Assembly (NCBI RefSeq): GCF_003002895.1
Contig: NZ_PVTI01000006.1
Span: forward strand, 1 to 64,000
DNA from: Knoellia remsis
Lineage (GTDB): Bacteria; Actinomycetota; Actinomycetes; Actinomycetales; Dermatophilaceae
Reading direction: 5' to 3'
DNA: 64,000 bases
In this document: in pieces, positions 10,881 through 19,880 of the stretch
How the letters are laid out: each line of letters begins with the position of its first letter
Numbering within the stretch: the stretch's first letter is position 1
Translations under genes and position numbers: made by a program
Notes under the pieces: generated by a model
Databases searched by the model: none
What the model was told of the DNA's origin: nothing
What the model saw: the letters and a program-made list of their open reading frames with translations, nothing else

Positions 10881-11306
10881 GTGCCCCTCGTCCGCGTCTA
10901 TCTTCCCCTCGATGCCGCAGCGCTCACGCGGCTGCGCGACACCGGTGAGCTCTCGCCCACGCCGCTCGCGGGTCACGCCGCAACGAGCGGCGGTGCCCGT
11001 CCCGGGCTCGTCGGCGCCGACGAGGAGGAGCGTGAGTATGCCGCGTGGTCGGCTGCCGCGGACGACGCCCGCGAGCGCGCGGCCACCGGTGCGCGGAGGG
11101 TCATCGCCTCTGCGGACGTCGACGCCGCCGTCGTGCGACGGGGCACCGAGCACGAGAGCGCCGTCGAGGTGGACTCCGTCGTGGCCCTGCCGCGGATCGC
11201 CTCGTTCCACATCGACGAGGAGCCGGGAGGCGACGTCGCCGACCTGCTCTGGTACGACGTCACCGAGCTCGACGACGTCCTCGCCGCGGTGAACCCAGCG
11301 GGCTGA
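10881..11306 (+). CDS. DUF6912-like protein
   Basis: A 141-residue protein beginning MPLVRVYLPLDAAALTRLRD with a GTG start. The N-terminal RVYLPLD strand and the acidic C-terminal half (FHIDEEPGGDVADLLWYDV) resemble the DUF6912 family of actinobacteria, for which I know no function. It sits 10 bases after the acyltransferase stop, so it is probably cotranscribed. A second, imperfect copy of the sequence around its stop codon (from 11294) begins 39 bases later at 11333. Confidence 0.65.
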   Translation: MPLVRVYLPLDAAALTRLRDTGELSPTPLAGHAATSGGARPGLVGADEEEREYAAWSAAADDARERAATGARRVIASADVDAAVVRRGTEHESAVEVDSVVALPRIASFHIDEEPGGDVADLLWYDVTELDDVLAAVNPAG

Positions 11307-11549
11307 ACCGCCCGGACGCTCTCCCAGCGGGCCGAACCGGCCCGACGGACGTGCCATGAGCACCCAAGGCGCCGACCGGTCCGCTCGGCGAGCACGCGCA
11401 TCCCGGCACGGCAGTCCCATTGCATGTCCGTCGGCCCGTACCGTCCCGCGAACCGCGGTGACGAGCGTCACGGGACCCGTGCGACCATGGGGAGACCGCT
11501 GCAATACCACTCCCTTTGTGGATTCTCACCCGAATCGAGGACTTCTCCC

Positions 11550-13178
11550 ATGGACGCCGTGACCCACGTCCCCGCCCCCGTCAACGAGCCGGTGCGCATG
11601 TACGCACCGGGCAGCCCGGAGCGTGCCGCGCTCGAGGTCGCGCTCGCCGAGGTGGGCAACACGACCTGGGAGCTGCCGCACACCATCGCCGGCCAGCGTG
11701 TCGAGGGCCGCGGCAAGAAGATCCCCGTGCGCCAGCCGCACGCCCACAGGAAGGTCCTCGGCACCATCCGCGACGCGACGAAGGCCGACGCCCGCGCCGC
11801 CGTCGACGCCGCCGTCGCCGCGGCCCCGGCGTGGCGCGACATGTCCTTCGACGACCGGGCCTCGATCCTGCTCAAGGCCGCCGACCTGCTCGCCGGTCCG
11901 TGGCGCGCCAAGGTCAACGCCGCGACGATGCTGGGACAGAGCAAGACGGCATACCAGGCCGAGATCGACAGCGCCTGCGAGCTCATCGACTTCTGGCGCT
12001 TCAACGTCCACTTCGCGCGCGAGATCCTCGCGGAGCAGCCGCCGGCCAACGCGCCCGGCATCTGGAACCGCACCGACTACCGCTCCCTCGAGGGCTTCGT
12101 CTACGCGGTGACGCCGTTCAACTTCACCGCCATCGCCGGCAACCTGCCGACCGCGCCGGCGCTCATGGGCAACACCGTCGTCTGGAAGCCGTCGCACACC
12201 CAGCAGCTCGCGGCCCAGTTCGTCCTCGAGGTCCTCGAGGAGGCCGGCATGCCGCCCGGCGTCATCAACCTCGTCTCCGGCTGGGGCCCCGAGGTCAGCG
12301 ACGTCGCGCTCAGCCACCCCGAGTTCGCCGGCCTGCACTTCACCGGTTCGACCCGGGTGTTCCAGAGCCTGTGGCAGCAGATCGGCGCCAACCTCACGAC
12401 CTACCGCCACTACCCGCGCATCGTCGGTGAGACCGGCGGCAAGGACTTCATCCTCGCCCACCCGAGCGCCGACCCCGACGTGCTCCGCACCGCCCTCATC
12501 CGCGGCGCGTTCGAGTACCAGGGCCAGAAGTGCTCCGCCGCCTCGCGCGCCTTCATCCCGCGCAGCCTCTGGAAGGTCATCAAGGACGACCTCGTCGAGC
12601 TCACCAACGGCCTGGCCATGGGTGACGTCACCGACCTGTCGAACTTCGTGGGTGCCGTCATCGACGACCGCGCGTTCGCCAAGCACAAGGCCGCGATCGA
12701 CCGCGCCGAGGCGACGAACGGCATCGACATCGTCGCCGGCGGAACCTACGACGACTCCGAGGGCTACTTCGTCCGCCCGACGGTCCTCGTGGGTGACGAC
12801 CCGCTCGACGAGATCTTCACGACCGAGTACTTCGGCCCGATCCTCGCGGTCCACGTGTACCCCGACCGCCAGTTCGCCAAGGTCATGGACATCATCGACA
12901 GTGCGTCGGCCTACGCCCTCACCGGCTCGATCATCGCCCAGGACCGGGCGGCGGTCGCGGCGGCCCAGGAGCGGCTGCGCTTCGCCGCCGGCAACTTCTA
13001 CATCAACGACAAGCCGACCGGTGCGGTCGTCGGCCAGCAGCCCTTCGGTGGCGGCCGCGCCTCCGGGACCAACGACAAGGCCGGCTCCGCCCAGAACCTG
13101 CTGCGGTGGGCCAGCCCGCGCTCGATCAAGGAGACGTTCGTGCCGCCGACCGACCACACCTACCCGCACATGGGCTGA
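11550..13178 (+). CDS. pruA: 1-pyrroline-5-carboxylate dehydrogenase
   Basis: A 542-residue aldehyde dehydrogenase of the P5C dehydrogenase family, which oxidises glutamate semialdehyde (from proline) to glutamate with NAD+. Visible are the cofactor-site region VTPFNFTAIAGN, the general base region GETGGKDF and the catalytic cysteine in YQGQKCSAASRAF, then the C-terminal PFGGGRASGTNDKAGS typical of this subfamily. ATG 11550 is preceded by GAGG; the frame is open upstream to 11424. No proline dehydrogenase gene is in the window. The glutamate dehydrogenase 1.7 kb downstream continues the pathway. Confidence 0.95.
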   Translation: MDAVTHVPAPVNEPVRMYAPGSPERAALEVALAEVGNTTWELPHTIAGQRVEGRGKKIPVRQPHAHRKVLGTIRDATKADARAAVDAAVAAAPAWRDMSFDDRASILLKAADLLAGPWRAKVNAATMLGQSKTAYQAEIDSACELIDFWRFNVHFAREILAEQPPANAPGIWNRTDYRSLEGFVYAVTPFNFTAIAGNLPTAPALMGNTVVWKPSHTQQLAAQFVLEVLEEAGMPPGVINLVSGWGPEVSDVALSHPEFAGLHFTGSTRVFQSLWQQIGANLTTYRHYPRIVGETGGKDFILAHPSADPDVLRTALIRGAFEYQGQKCSAASRAFIPRSLWKVIKDDLVELTNGLAMGDVTDLSNFVGAVIDDRAFAKHKAAIDRAEATNGIDIVAGGTYDDSEGYFVRPTVLVGDDPLDEIFTTEYFGPILAVHVYPDRQFAKVMDIIDSASAYALTGSIIAQDRAAVAAAQERLRFAAGNFYINDKPTGAVVGQQPFGGGRASGTNDKAGSAQNLLRWASPRSIKETFVPPTDHTYPHMG

Positions 13179-13215
13179 GTGGCGCGGCGCTCGCGGCGCG
13201 AGCGAGGCAAACGTT

Positions 13216-13249
13216 GGTGAGCCGACCACCCATGGGTGGTCGGCTCACC
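13216..13249. terminator. Perfect 34-bp palindrome between convergent genes
   Basis: Bases 13216-13232 (starting GGTGAGCCGACCACCC) are the exact reverse complement of 13233-13249. It lies between the pruA stop and the end of the facing DUF2505 gene, so a bidirectional terminator is likely. A self-complementary centre of this kind can also extrude as a cruciform. A related core (GGTCGGCTC) appears in the hairpin at 14431. Confidence 0.75.
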
Positions 13250-13314
13250 CATTCGTGGCTCGCTCGTCCGCGTATGCCGTCCGCTCGCCTGCCGCGGACG
13301 GCCGCCGGGACCGC

Positions 13315-13803
13315 TCAGCTCACCCGGTCGCGCAGCAAGTCGGTCGTCGTCTGCACCCCGGCGCGCAGCGGCTCGGCGGCGGCCTTCTCGAGCTTGCCGC
13401 CGATGAGCGGCACCCCCGCCTTGAGCTCGGCGTCGATCTCCTCGACGCTGCCGGTCGCCGTCGGCGCGAGCGTGATCGTGCCGCGCAGGGTCATCGGCGC
13501 GCCCTTGATGTGCAGGTTGAGGTCGGCGCTGCGCGAGCCGTCGGCGGCCGCCGGCCCCCACGTCTGCGACTCGATGACCGTGAGGGTGTCGCCGACGAAG
13601 CCACGGGCGATGTCGGGGAGGTTGTCGGTCGGCAGGACCCGCTCGGTCGAGATGACGGTGCGCCCACCGGACTCCTCGACGGTGGCGGTCCAGGTGCCGG
13701 TCGTCGTCGCCTCGCAGGCCGCGTCCTGGAACGACTGCTCGGTCATGGCCGCGAACACGGTCTCGGGGTCGGCGGGGTATTCGGCACGATGCGTGAACTT
13801 CAC
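13315..13803 (-). CDS. DUF2505 domain protein
   Basis: A 162-residue protein starting MKFTHRAEYPADPETVFAAM. It looks like a START/SRPBCC-type lipid- or ligand-binding fold, as described for DUF2505 in actinobacteria: the AEYPAD..VFA opening, central beta strands and a C-terminal helix (LIGGKLEKAAAEPLRAGVQT). No catalytic residues are assigned in the family that I know of. It is convergent with pruA and follows the two small helical genes on the same strand. Confidence 0.75.
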   Translation of the reverse strand: MKFTHRAEYPADPETVFAAMTEQSFQDAACEATTTGTWTATVEESGGRTVISTERVLPTDNLPDIARGFVGDTLTVIESQTWGPAAADGSRSADLNLHIKGAPMTLRGTITLAPTATGSVEEIDAELKAGVPLIGGKLEKAAAEPLRAGVQTTTDLLRDRVS

Positions 13804-13863
13804 CTGGGACTCCTCATCGATGGCGGGAGCACCGATCCTGCCATCGCGGTCGTCCGCGAGGCC

Positions 13864-14391
13864 TCAGGAGAGCCGCAGCGCGCGGGCGAGGCCCTCCAGC
13901 TCGGCCGTGGAGGCAGCCACCTGCTCGAGCAGTGCGTCGCGGCGACGACGGTGCTGGGCGAGGATTGCGTCGAGCTCGCCCTGGAAGGCGCGTACGTCGT
14001 CGGCGCGGCCTCGGGCGGCCGCCGCGTCCGCCTCGCCGATGACGCCCCACGGCAGGCGGACGACACCGTCCTCGACCTCGAGTCCGGCTGCAGCGACGTC
14101 GTCGAGCAACCGGCGGGAGCGCGCCTGCAGCTCGCTCAACCGGGTCGCGTGCTCCTGCAACAGCGCGCCGACCCGGTCCGCGTGCCCGGAGCCCTCGGCC
14201 AGGACGTCGAGCGCGCGGGCACCCTCCTTGCGCACCCGCACCGACGTCGAGGTGCTCCACTCGCTCCTCAGGGTGTCGTATGCCGCGCCGCTGCGTTCGC
14301 GCGCGGCCTCGAGGTCCCGGGCCGCGCGCCGCGCGGACGTCCCGGCGGCCGCGAGGGATCCGGAGTCCCCCGGCACCGGCCGCCTCACCAT
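13864..14391 (-). CDS. Helical protein of unknown function, possibly WXG-like
   Basis: A 175-residue, almost entirely helical protein rich in Ala, Arg, Glu and Leu. A tryptophan-containing turn (LRSEWSTSTSVRVRKEGARAL) separates two long helices, and a further coiled-coil segment (AILAQHRRRRDALLEQVAAST) closes it. The helix-W-turn-helix layout recalls WXG100/EsxA-type secretion substrates, but no strict WXG is present, so this is only a suggestion. The start codon lies inside a 14-bp tandem repeat (14380-14421) that also supplies ribosome-site-like GGTGAGG. It is downstream of, and probably cotranscribed with, 14413-14769. Confidence 0.6.
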   Translation of the reverse strand: MVRRPVPGDSGSLAAAGTSARRAARDLEAARERSGAAYDTLRSEWSTSTSVRVRKEGARALDVLAEGSGHADRVGALLQEHATRLSELQARSRRLLDDVAAAGLEVEDGVVRLPWGVIGEADAAAARGRADDVRAFQGELDAILAQHRRRRDALLEQVAASTAELEGLARALRLS

Positions 14392-14421
14392 GGCTGCCTC
14401 ACCACGACCGCCTCACCACGG
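14380..14421 (-). repeat. Three 14-bp tandem repeats carrying ribosome-site-like sequence
   Basis: The units 14380-14393, 14394-14407 and 14408-14421 read CCGCCTCACCATGG, CTGCCTCACCACGA and CCGCCTCACCACGG; a fourth partial unit (TTGCCTC) follows. On the minus strand each gives GGTGAGGC. One unit holds the ATG of 13864-14391 and another the TGA of 14413-14769, so a copy-number change would alter the spacing between the two genes by 14 bases. Confidence 0.8.
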
Positions 14422-14769
14422 TTGCCTCGGGGTCGGCTCGCCCTGGGCGAGCCGACCGGCGACGACGTCGTGGTGGTCGAGCGCGTCCTCGACTGCCGGT
14501 GCAGGGGCATCGGCACCGCTGTCGGAGCTTCGCCGTGCGGCGGCACGCGAGAGCGTCACGACGTGCTGGTCGGTGATCTCGTCGACCGCGCGGAGCAGGT
14601 CCACGACCTGGTCGAACCACCCGTCGACGGTGCGCTGCGCCTCCGGCTCGCCGAGGACGACGAGGGACGAGAGCAGGTCGTCCTCCGCGGCCGCAAGCCG
14701 GTCGCGGAGGTCGTCGAGCACCCGGCTCACCTCGGTGAGCCGTGCGGGATGCACGGGCTTGACCACCAC
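14413..14769 (-). CDS. Small helical protein of unknown function
   Basis: A 118-residue protein predicted to be two helices (LTEVSRVLDDLRDRLAAAED and VDGWFDQVVDLLRAVDEITD) followed by an Ala/Asp/Pro-rich tail. The size and the GWF between the helices resemble a WXG100-type hairpin, though the motif is not exact. It is the first of two same-strand helical genes, separated from the second by the 14-bp repeat. I do not recognise a named family. Part of its 3' end encodes the inverted repeat 14431-14457. Confidence 0.6.
   Translation of the reverse strand: MVVKPVHPARLTEVSRVLDDLRDRLAAAEDDLLSSLVVLGEPEAQRTVDGWFDQVVDLLRAVDEITDQHVVTLSRAAARRSSDSGADAPAPAVEDALDHHDVVAGRLAQGEPTPRQPW
14431..14457. repeat. 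13-bp inverted repeat within a 3' coding end
   Basis: GGTCGGCTCGCCC (14431-14443) and GGGCGAGCCGACC (14445-14457) are perfect complements separated by one base. It resembles the palindrome at 13216 in its GGTCGGCTC core. It could attenuate transcription between the two helical genes; no T-run follows on either strand. Confidence 0.6.
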
Positions 14770-14925
14770 GTCACTCTAGTGGCGCTCCCGGGGACTCCGG
14801 ACCCGTCATCCACAGGGCCGCGAGGGTGAGTAGGCTCGGACGCGGACGCGACGATGCTCTCCGAGATGATGCGTCCCGCCGGACGATCTTCGGCGACGCC
14901 GCGAGTCCAGGAGACGCCGAACCAC

Positions 14926-17900
14926 ATGACGGAGTCATCGGTCCACCCCCGATCGACCACCCTGCAGGCCATCATCGAGGCCTTCGCCGAGCTCGACGAC
15001 CGACCCGACGGCCCAGTCGTCGTCAGCCGCTACTTCCGTCACGTCCCCGAGGACGAGCTCACCTCACGACCGCCCCAGGTGCTGGCGGGGACGGTCGCGT
15101 CGCACCTGGCCCTCGCCGAGGAGCGGACGCCCGGCACCGCGCGCGTGCGCGTCTTCAACCCGACGACTGACGCCGACGGCTGGTCCAGCGCCCGCACGGT
15201 CATCCAGGTCGTCACCGACGACATGCCCTTCCTCGTCGACTCCGTCACCGGCGCGCTCGTCCAGCGGGACGTCGACATCCACCTCGTCGTGCATCCGCAG
15301 CTGCGGGTCCGCCGGGACGAAAGCGGCCGGCTCCTCGAGCTCTGCGACGAGGACTGCTCGGGGCCGGCGTCCGATGTGCCCGGGGTCCTCGACGAGTCGT
15401 GGATCCTGCTGACGATCGACCGCGAGAGCGAGGGGTCCGAGCGCGAGGAGCTGCGCACCGTCCTCGAGGGCGTCCTCGAGGACGTGCGGCAGTCCGTCGA
15501 GGACTGGCCGCGCATGCGCACCCGCTGCCTCGTCATCGCGGCCGAGCTCGAGGGTGCGCCGCCCGCCGGTGTCCCCGCCGACGAGCTCGCCCAGGCCATC
15601 GCGTTCCTGCGGTGGATGGCCGACAACCACTTCACCTTCCTCGGGTATCGCGAGTACTCGCTCGAGGAGTCACCCGAGGGCGACATCATCCGGCCCATGC
15701 CCGGCACGGGGCTGGGCATGCTGCGCGAGGACCCGCCGGCCGACCGCCCGGTCACACCGCTCAGTCCGGAGTCCGCGGCCAAGGCCCGGGAGCAGGGTGT
15801 CCTCGTCCTCACGAAGGCGAACTCGCGCTCGACGGTGCACCGGCCGGCATACCTCGACTACGTCGGCATCCGCACGTACTCCGAGGACGGCAGCACGCTG
15901 GGGGAGAAGCGCTTCCTCGGCCTCTATGCCTCGACCGCCTACACCGAGTCCGTCATGCGCCTCCCCGTCGTCGCCGAGAAGGTCCGGTCGGTCATCACCC
16001 GCTCGGGCCTGGCCGCCGACTCGCACACCGGCAAGGACCTCCTCGAGGTCCTCGAGACCTACCCGCGCGACGAGCTCATCCAAGCCAGCCCCGACCAGCT
16101 CTACGACACGGCGATGGCCGTCGCCCAGCTGCAGGAGCGCCGGCGCACCAAGCTGTTCCTGCGCGAGGACGACTTCGGCCGCTTCGTCTCCTGTCTCGTC
16201 TACATCCCCCGGGACCGCTACAACACCGGCGTCCGCACGCGGATGGCGGCGATCCTCAAGGAGGCCTTCGGCGGCGAGAGCGTGGAGTTCACCGCACGGG
16301 TGAGCGAGCGGGCGCTGTCGCGCCTGCAGTTCGTCGTCCGTATGCCGTCCGGCGAGCGGGTGCGCCGCCTCGACGACCAGCAGCGCGCCGACCTCGAACG
16401 GCGCCTCGTCGAGGTCAGCCGCAACTGGTCCGACCGCCTCGGCGACGGCCTGCGCGACCGCCTCGGTGAGGTCGAGGGTGACCGCCTGCTCGACCGCTTC
16501 GGCAAGGGCTTCCCCACGGCATACGAAGAGACCTTCGCCGTCGTCCAGGGAGTCGCGGACCTCCACCACCTCGACCGCCTCGGCGACGAGCGACGCACCA
16601 GCGTCGCGCTCTACCGCCCGACCGACTCACCCGAGGAGCTGCGCCGGTTCAAGCTCTTCCGGGTCGACCCGCTCTCGCTCACCGACATCCTGCCGATCTT
16701 CACCGACATGGGCGTCGAGGTCGTCGACGAGCAGCCCTACGAGGTGGGCCGATCCGACGGTGTCGACCTGCACGTCTACGACTTCGGCCTGCGCGTCTCG
16801 GACCCGCAGGTCTGGGCCGGCATCGCGCACGAGGACCTGCGCGACCTCTTCGAGGGCGCCGTCCTCGCGGTCTGGGACGGCCGGGCCGAGTCCGACGGGT
16901 TCAACCAGCTCGTCCTCCTCGCCCGGCTCACGTGGCGCCAGGTCGTCATCCTGCGCACGGTGGCGAAGTACCTCCGCCAGACCCAGGCCACGTTCAGCCA
17001 GTCCTACTTCGAGGACGCGCTCGTCGCGAACCCCGCGATCGCCGCCGACCTCGTCGCGTTCTTCGAGGCGAGGTTCGACCCCGACCGGTTCGCCGACGAC
17101 CCCGAGGGGCGTGCGGCCGCGCAGGAGGAGATCGCCGAGCGGGTCACGACCGCCCTCGACGACGTCAGCTCCCTCGACGAGGACCGGATCATCCGGTCCT
17201 TCCTCGCCGTCATGAAGGCGACGCTGCGGACCAACTTCTTCCAGGAGGTCACCTCCGGTCAGGAGGAGGACGTCGACCAGGACGGCGTCACCGACCCCAA
17301 GACCTACGTCTCGCTCAAGCTCGACCCGACGGCCATCCCCGACCTCCCGGCCCCGCGGCCGGCCTACGAGATCTGGGTCTACAGCCCGCAGGTCGAAGGC
17401 GTGCACCTGCGCTTCGGCTCCGTCGCCCGCGGCGGGTTGCGCTGGAGCGACCGGCGCGAGGACTTCCGCACCGAGATCCTCGGCCTCGTCAAGGCGCAGA
17501 TGGTCAAGAACGCCGTCATCGTGCCGACCGGGTCCAAGGGCGGGTTCTACGCCAAGCAGCTGCCCGACCCGGCGGTGTCCCGCGAGGACTGGCTCGCGGA
17601 GGGACAGTCGGCCTACCGGACGTTCATCTCCGGCCTGCTCGACCTCACCGACAACCGCGTCGGCACCGACATCGTCCCGCCGGAGCGGGTCGTGCGCCAC
17701 GACGGTGACGACCCCTACCTCGTCGTCGCCGCGGACAAGGGCACCGCGACCTTCTCCGACATCGCCAACGGCGTCGCGCAGTCCTACGGCTTCTGGCTCG
17801 ACGACGCCTTCGCCTCCGGTGGTTCGGCCGGCTATGACCACAAGGCGATGGGCATCACCGCTCGCGGTGCTTGGGAGTCGGTCAAGCGGCACTTCCGCGA

Positions 17901-19854
17901 GATGGGTCTGGACACCCAGAACGAGGACTTCACGGTCGTCGGCGTCGGTGACATGAGCGGCGACGTCTTCGGCAACGGCATGCTGCTCTCGGAGCACATC
18001 CGGCTCGTCGCCGCCTTCGACCACCGGCACATCTTCGTCGACCCGAATCCCGTTGCCGCAGAGTCGTTCCGGGAGCGGAAGCGGCTCTTCGAGCTGCCGC
18101 GTTCGTCGTGGGACGACTACGACCGCTCGCTCATCTCCGAGGGTGGCGGCGTGTTCGCCAGGTCGCTGAAGTCCATCGGCGTCACACCGCAGATGCGCAC
18201 GGCGCTCGGCCTCGCCGACGACGTCACGACGATGACGCCGACCGAGCTCATCCACGCCATCGTCCTCGCGCCGGTCGACCTCTTCTGGAACGGCGGTATC
18301 GGCACGTACGTCAAGGCCCGCACCGAAGACCACCTCGCGATCGGCGACCGCGCCAACGACGCCATCCGCGTCAACGGTGACGAGCTGCGGGTCAAAGTCG
18401 TCGGCGAGGGCGGCAACCTCGGCCTGTCCCAGCTCGGCCGCATCGAGGCCGCCCTGTCCGGCGTGCGGGTCAACACCGACGCCATCGACAACAGCGCGGG
18501 CGTCGACACCTCCGACCACGAGGTCAACATCAAGATCCTCCTCGGCGACGTCGTGCGCCGTGGCGACCTCACCATCGAGGAGCGCAACACCCTCCTCGCG
18601 TCGATGACCGACGATGTGGCCGCCCACGTGCTGCGCGACAACTACGAGCAGAACGTCCTGCTCGGCAACGCCCGCGCCCAGGAGCTGTCCATGGTCCCGG
18701 TGCACGTGCGGCTCATGGGCTGGCTCGAGGGCCGCGGCGAGCTCGACCGGGCGCTGGAGTTCCTGCCGAGCGACGCCGAGATCGAGAAGCGCGCCTCGGA
18801 GGGGCTCGGGCTCAAGTCGCCGGAGTTCTCCGTGCTCGTCGCGTACGCCAAGCTCGCGCTCAAGAAGGACCTCCTCGCGAGCGACCTCCCCGACGACCCG
18901 TACTTCGCGGCGACACTCGCGGACTACTTCCCGGAGGCCGTGCGGGAGCGGTATGCCGCGGAGCTCGGTGAGCACCCGCTGCGCCGGGAGATCATCACGA
19001 ACTCCGTCGTGAACTCGATGGTCAACCGGGGCGGCATCACGTTCGCCTACCGCGCGCAGGAGGAAGCCGCCGGGTCGCCCGAACAGGTGACCCGGGCGTT
19101 CATCGTGTGCCGCGAGATCTTCGGTCTGCGCGGGTTCGTCGAGGAGGTCGAGAAGCTAGACAACATCCTGCCGACGGCCGTGCAGACCGAGCTCTACCTC
19201 GAGTTCCGCCGGCTCCTCGACCGGGCCGTGCGGTGGTTCCTCGCGGCGCGGCCCACCACGCTCGACATCACGACCGAGGTGGAGCGATTCAGTCCCGTTG
19301 TCGCGAGCCTCGGTCCGCGGATTCCCGAGCTCCTGCGCGGCGCCGAGCGGGAGCGGGTCGAGTCGCAGACCGAGCACTGGCTCCAGGCCGGCGTACCCGA
19401 GGAGCTCGCCCGTCGAGCTGCCTGGCTGCTCGACAGCTACTCGCTCCTCGACATCGTCGAGATCGCCGCCGACCTCGACCAGACGCCCGAGGAGGTCGCG
19501 GAGGTCTACTACACGATGTCCGAGCGGTTCGGCATCGACGGCATGCTCACCCGCGTGGCCCAGCTGCCCCGCGACGACCGGTGGGACGCGCTCGCGCGCG
19601 GTGCGCTGCGCGACGACCTGTATGCCGTGCTCGAGGCGCTGACCCGCAGCGCCTTCGAGTTCGACGAGGACCTCGACGGTGACGGCGTGGTCACCGGTGA
19701 CGAGCGCATCCAGGCGTGGAGCGAGTCCTATGGTGACGCGGTCGGCCGCGCCGAGGGTCAGCTGACCGGCATCCTCGCACTGGAGACACCGAACATCGCC
19801 GCCCTTTCGGTGGCCCTGCGAGCCTTGCGCTCCGTGGTCCGGTCAGGAGCCTGA
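14926..19854 (+). CDS. gdh: NAD-specific glutamate dehydrogenase, large (about 180 kDa) class
   Basis: A 1642-residue enzyme of the large bacterial GDH class, which deaminates glutamate to 2-oxoglutarate with NAD+. The N-terminal 700 residues hold ACT-like regulatory segments. The catalytic core starts near VHLRFGSVARGGLRWSDRRE, with VPTGSKGGFYAKQ, then the nucleotide-binding VVGVGDMSGDVFGNGML; the C-terminal 500 residues form the class-specific helical region. ATG 14926 follows AGGAG by about 12 bases; an in-frame ATG at 14854 exists but lacks a ribosome site. With pruA it completes degradation of P5C to 2-oxoglutarate. The sensor kinase gene starts 26 bases after its stop. Confidence 0.95.
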   Translation: MTESSVHPRSTTLQAIIEAFAELDDRPDGPVVVSRYFRHVPEDELTSRPPQVLAGTVASHLALAEERTPGTARVRVFNPTTDADGWSSARTVIQVVTDDMPFLVDSVTGALVQRDVDIHLVVHPQLRVRRDESGRLLELCDEDCSGPASDVPGVLDESWILLTIDRESEGSEREELRTVLEGVLEDVRQSVEDWPRMRTRCLVIAAELEGAPPAGVPADELAQAIAFLRWMADNHFTFLGYREYSLEESPEGDIIRPMPGTGLGMLREDPPADRPVTPLSPESAAKAREQGVLVLTKANSRSTVHRPAYLDYVGIRTYSEDGSTLGEKRFLGLYASTAYTESVMRLPVVAEKVRSVITRSGLAADSHTGKDLLEVLETYPRDELIQASPDQLYDTAMAVAQLQERRRTKLFLREDDFGRFVSCLVYIPRDRYNTGVRTRMAAILKEAFGGESVEFTARVSERALSRLQFVVRMPSGERVRRLDDQQRADLERRLVEVSRNWSDRLGDGLRDRLGEVEGDRLLDRFGKGFPTAYEETFAVVQGVADLHHLDRLGDERRTSVALYRPTDSPEELRRFKLFRVDPLSLTDILPIFTDMGVEVVDEQPYEVGRSDGVDLHVYDFGLRVSDPQVWAGIAHEDLRDLFEGAVLAVWDGRAESDGFNQLVLLARLTWRQVVILRTVAKYLRQTQATFSQSYFEDALVANPAIAADLVAFFEARFDPDRFADDPEGRAAAQEEIAERVTTALDDVSSLDEDRIIRSFLAVMKATLRTNFFQEVTSGQEEDVDQDGVTDPKTYVSLKLDPTAIPDLPAPRPAYEIWVYSPQVEGVHLRFGSVARGGLRWSDRREDFRTEILGLVKAQMVKNAVIVPTGSKGGFYAKQLPDPAVSREDWLAEGQSAYRTFISGLLDLTDNRVGTDIVPPERVVRHDGDDPYLVVAADKGTATFSDIANGVAQSYGFWLDDAFASGGSAGYDHKAMGITARGAWESVKRHFREMGLDTQNEDFTVVGVGDMSGDVFGNGMLLSEHIRLVAAFDHRHIFVDPNPVAAESFRERKRLFELPRSSWDDYDRSLISEGGGVFARSLKSIGVTPQMRTALGLADDVTTMTPTELIHAIVLAPVDLFWNGGIGTYVKARTEDHLAIGDRANDAIRVNGDELRVKVVGEGGNLGLSQLGRIEAALSGVRVNTDAIDNSAGVDTSDHEVNIKILLGDVVRRGDLTIEERNTLLASMTDDVAAHVLRDNYEQNVLLGNARAQELSMVPVHVRLMGWLEGRGELDRALEFLPSDAEIEKRASEGLGLKSPEFSVLVAYAKLALKKDLLASDLPDDPYFAATLADYFPEAVRERYAAELGEHPLRREIITNSVVNSMVNRGGITFAYRAQEEAAGSPEQVTRAFIVCREIFGLRGFVEEVEKLDNILPTAVQTELYLEFRRLLDRAVRWFLAARPTTLDITTEVERFSPVVASLGPRIPELLRGAERERVESQTEHWLQAGVPEELARRAAWLLDSYSLLDIVEIAADLDQTPEEVAEVYYTMSERFGIDGMLTRVAQLPRDDRWDALARGALRDDLYAVLEALTRSAFEFDEDLDGDGVVTGDERIQAWSESYGDAVGRAEGQLTGILALETPNIAALSVALRALRSVVRSGA

Positions 19855-19880
19855 CGCGCCGAGGACCTAGGCTTTCGCGC

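Noticed and set aside
11294-11357. Imperfect 39-bp-spaced duplication around the DUF6912-like stop codon
   Set aside because: Two imperfect copies only; probably slippage of GC-rich sequence, noted in the gene entry but not treated as a functional repeat.
16627-18975. 782-residue minus-strand open frame inside gdh
   Set aside because: It is a shadow of a strongly coding GC-rich gene; composition is Val/Leu/Asp/Arg repeats typical of antisense third-position bias.
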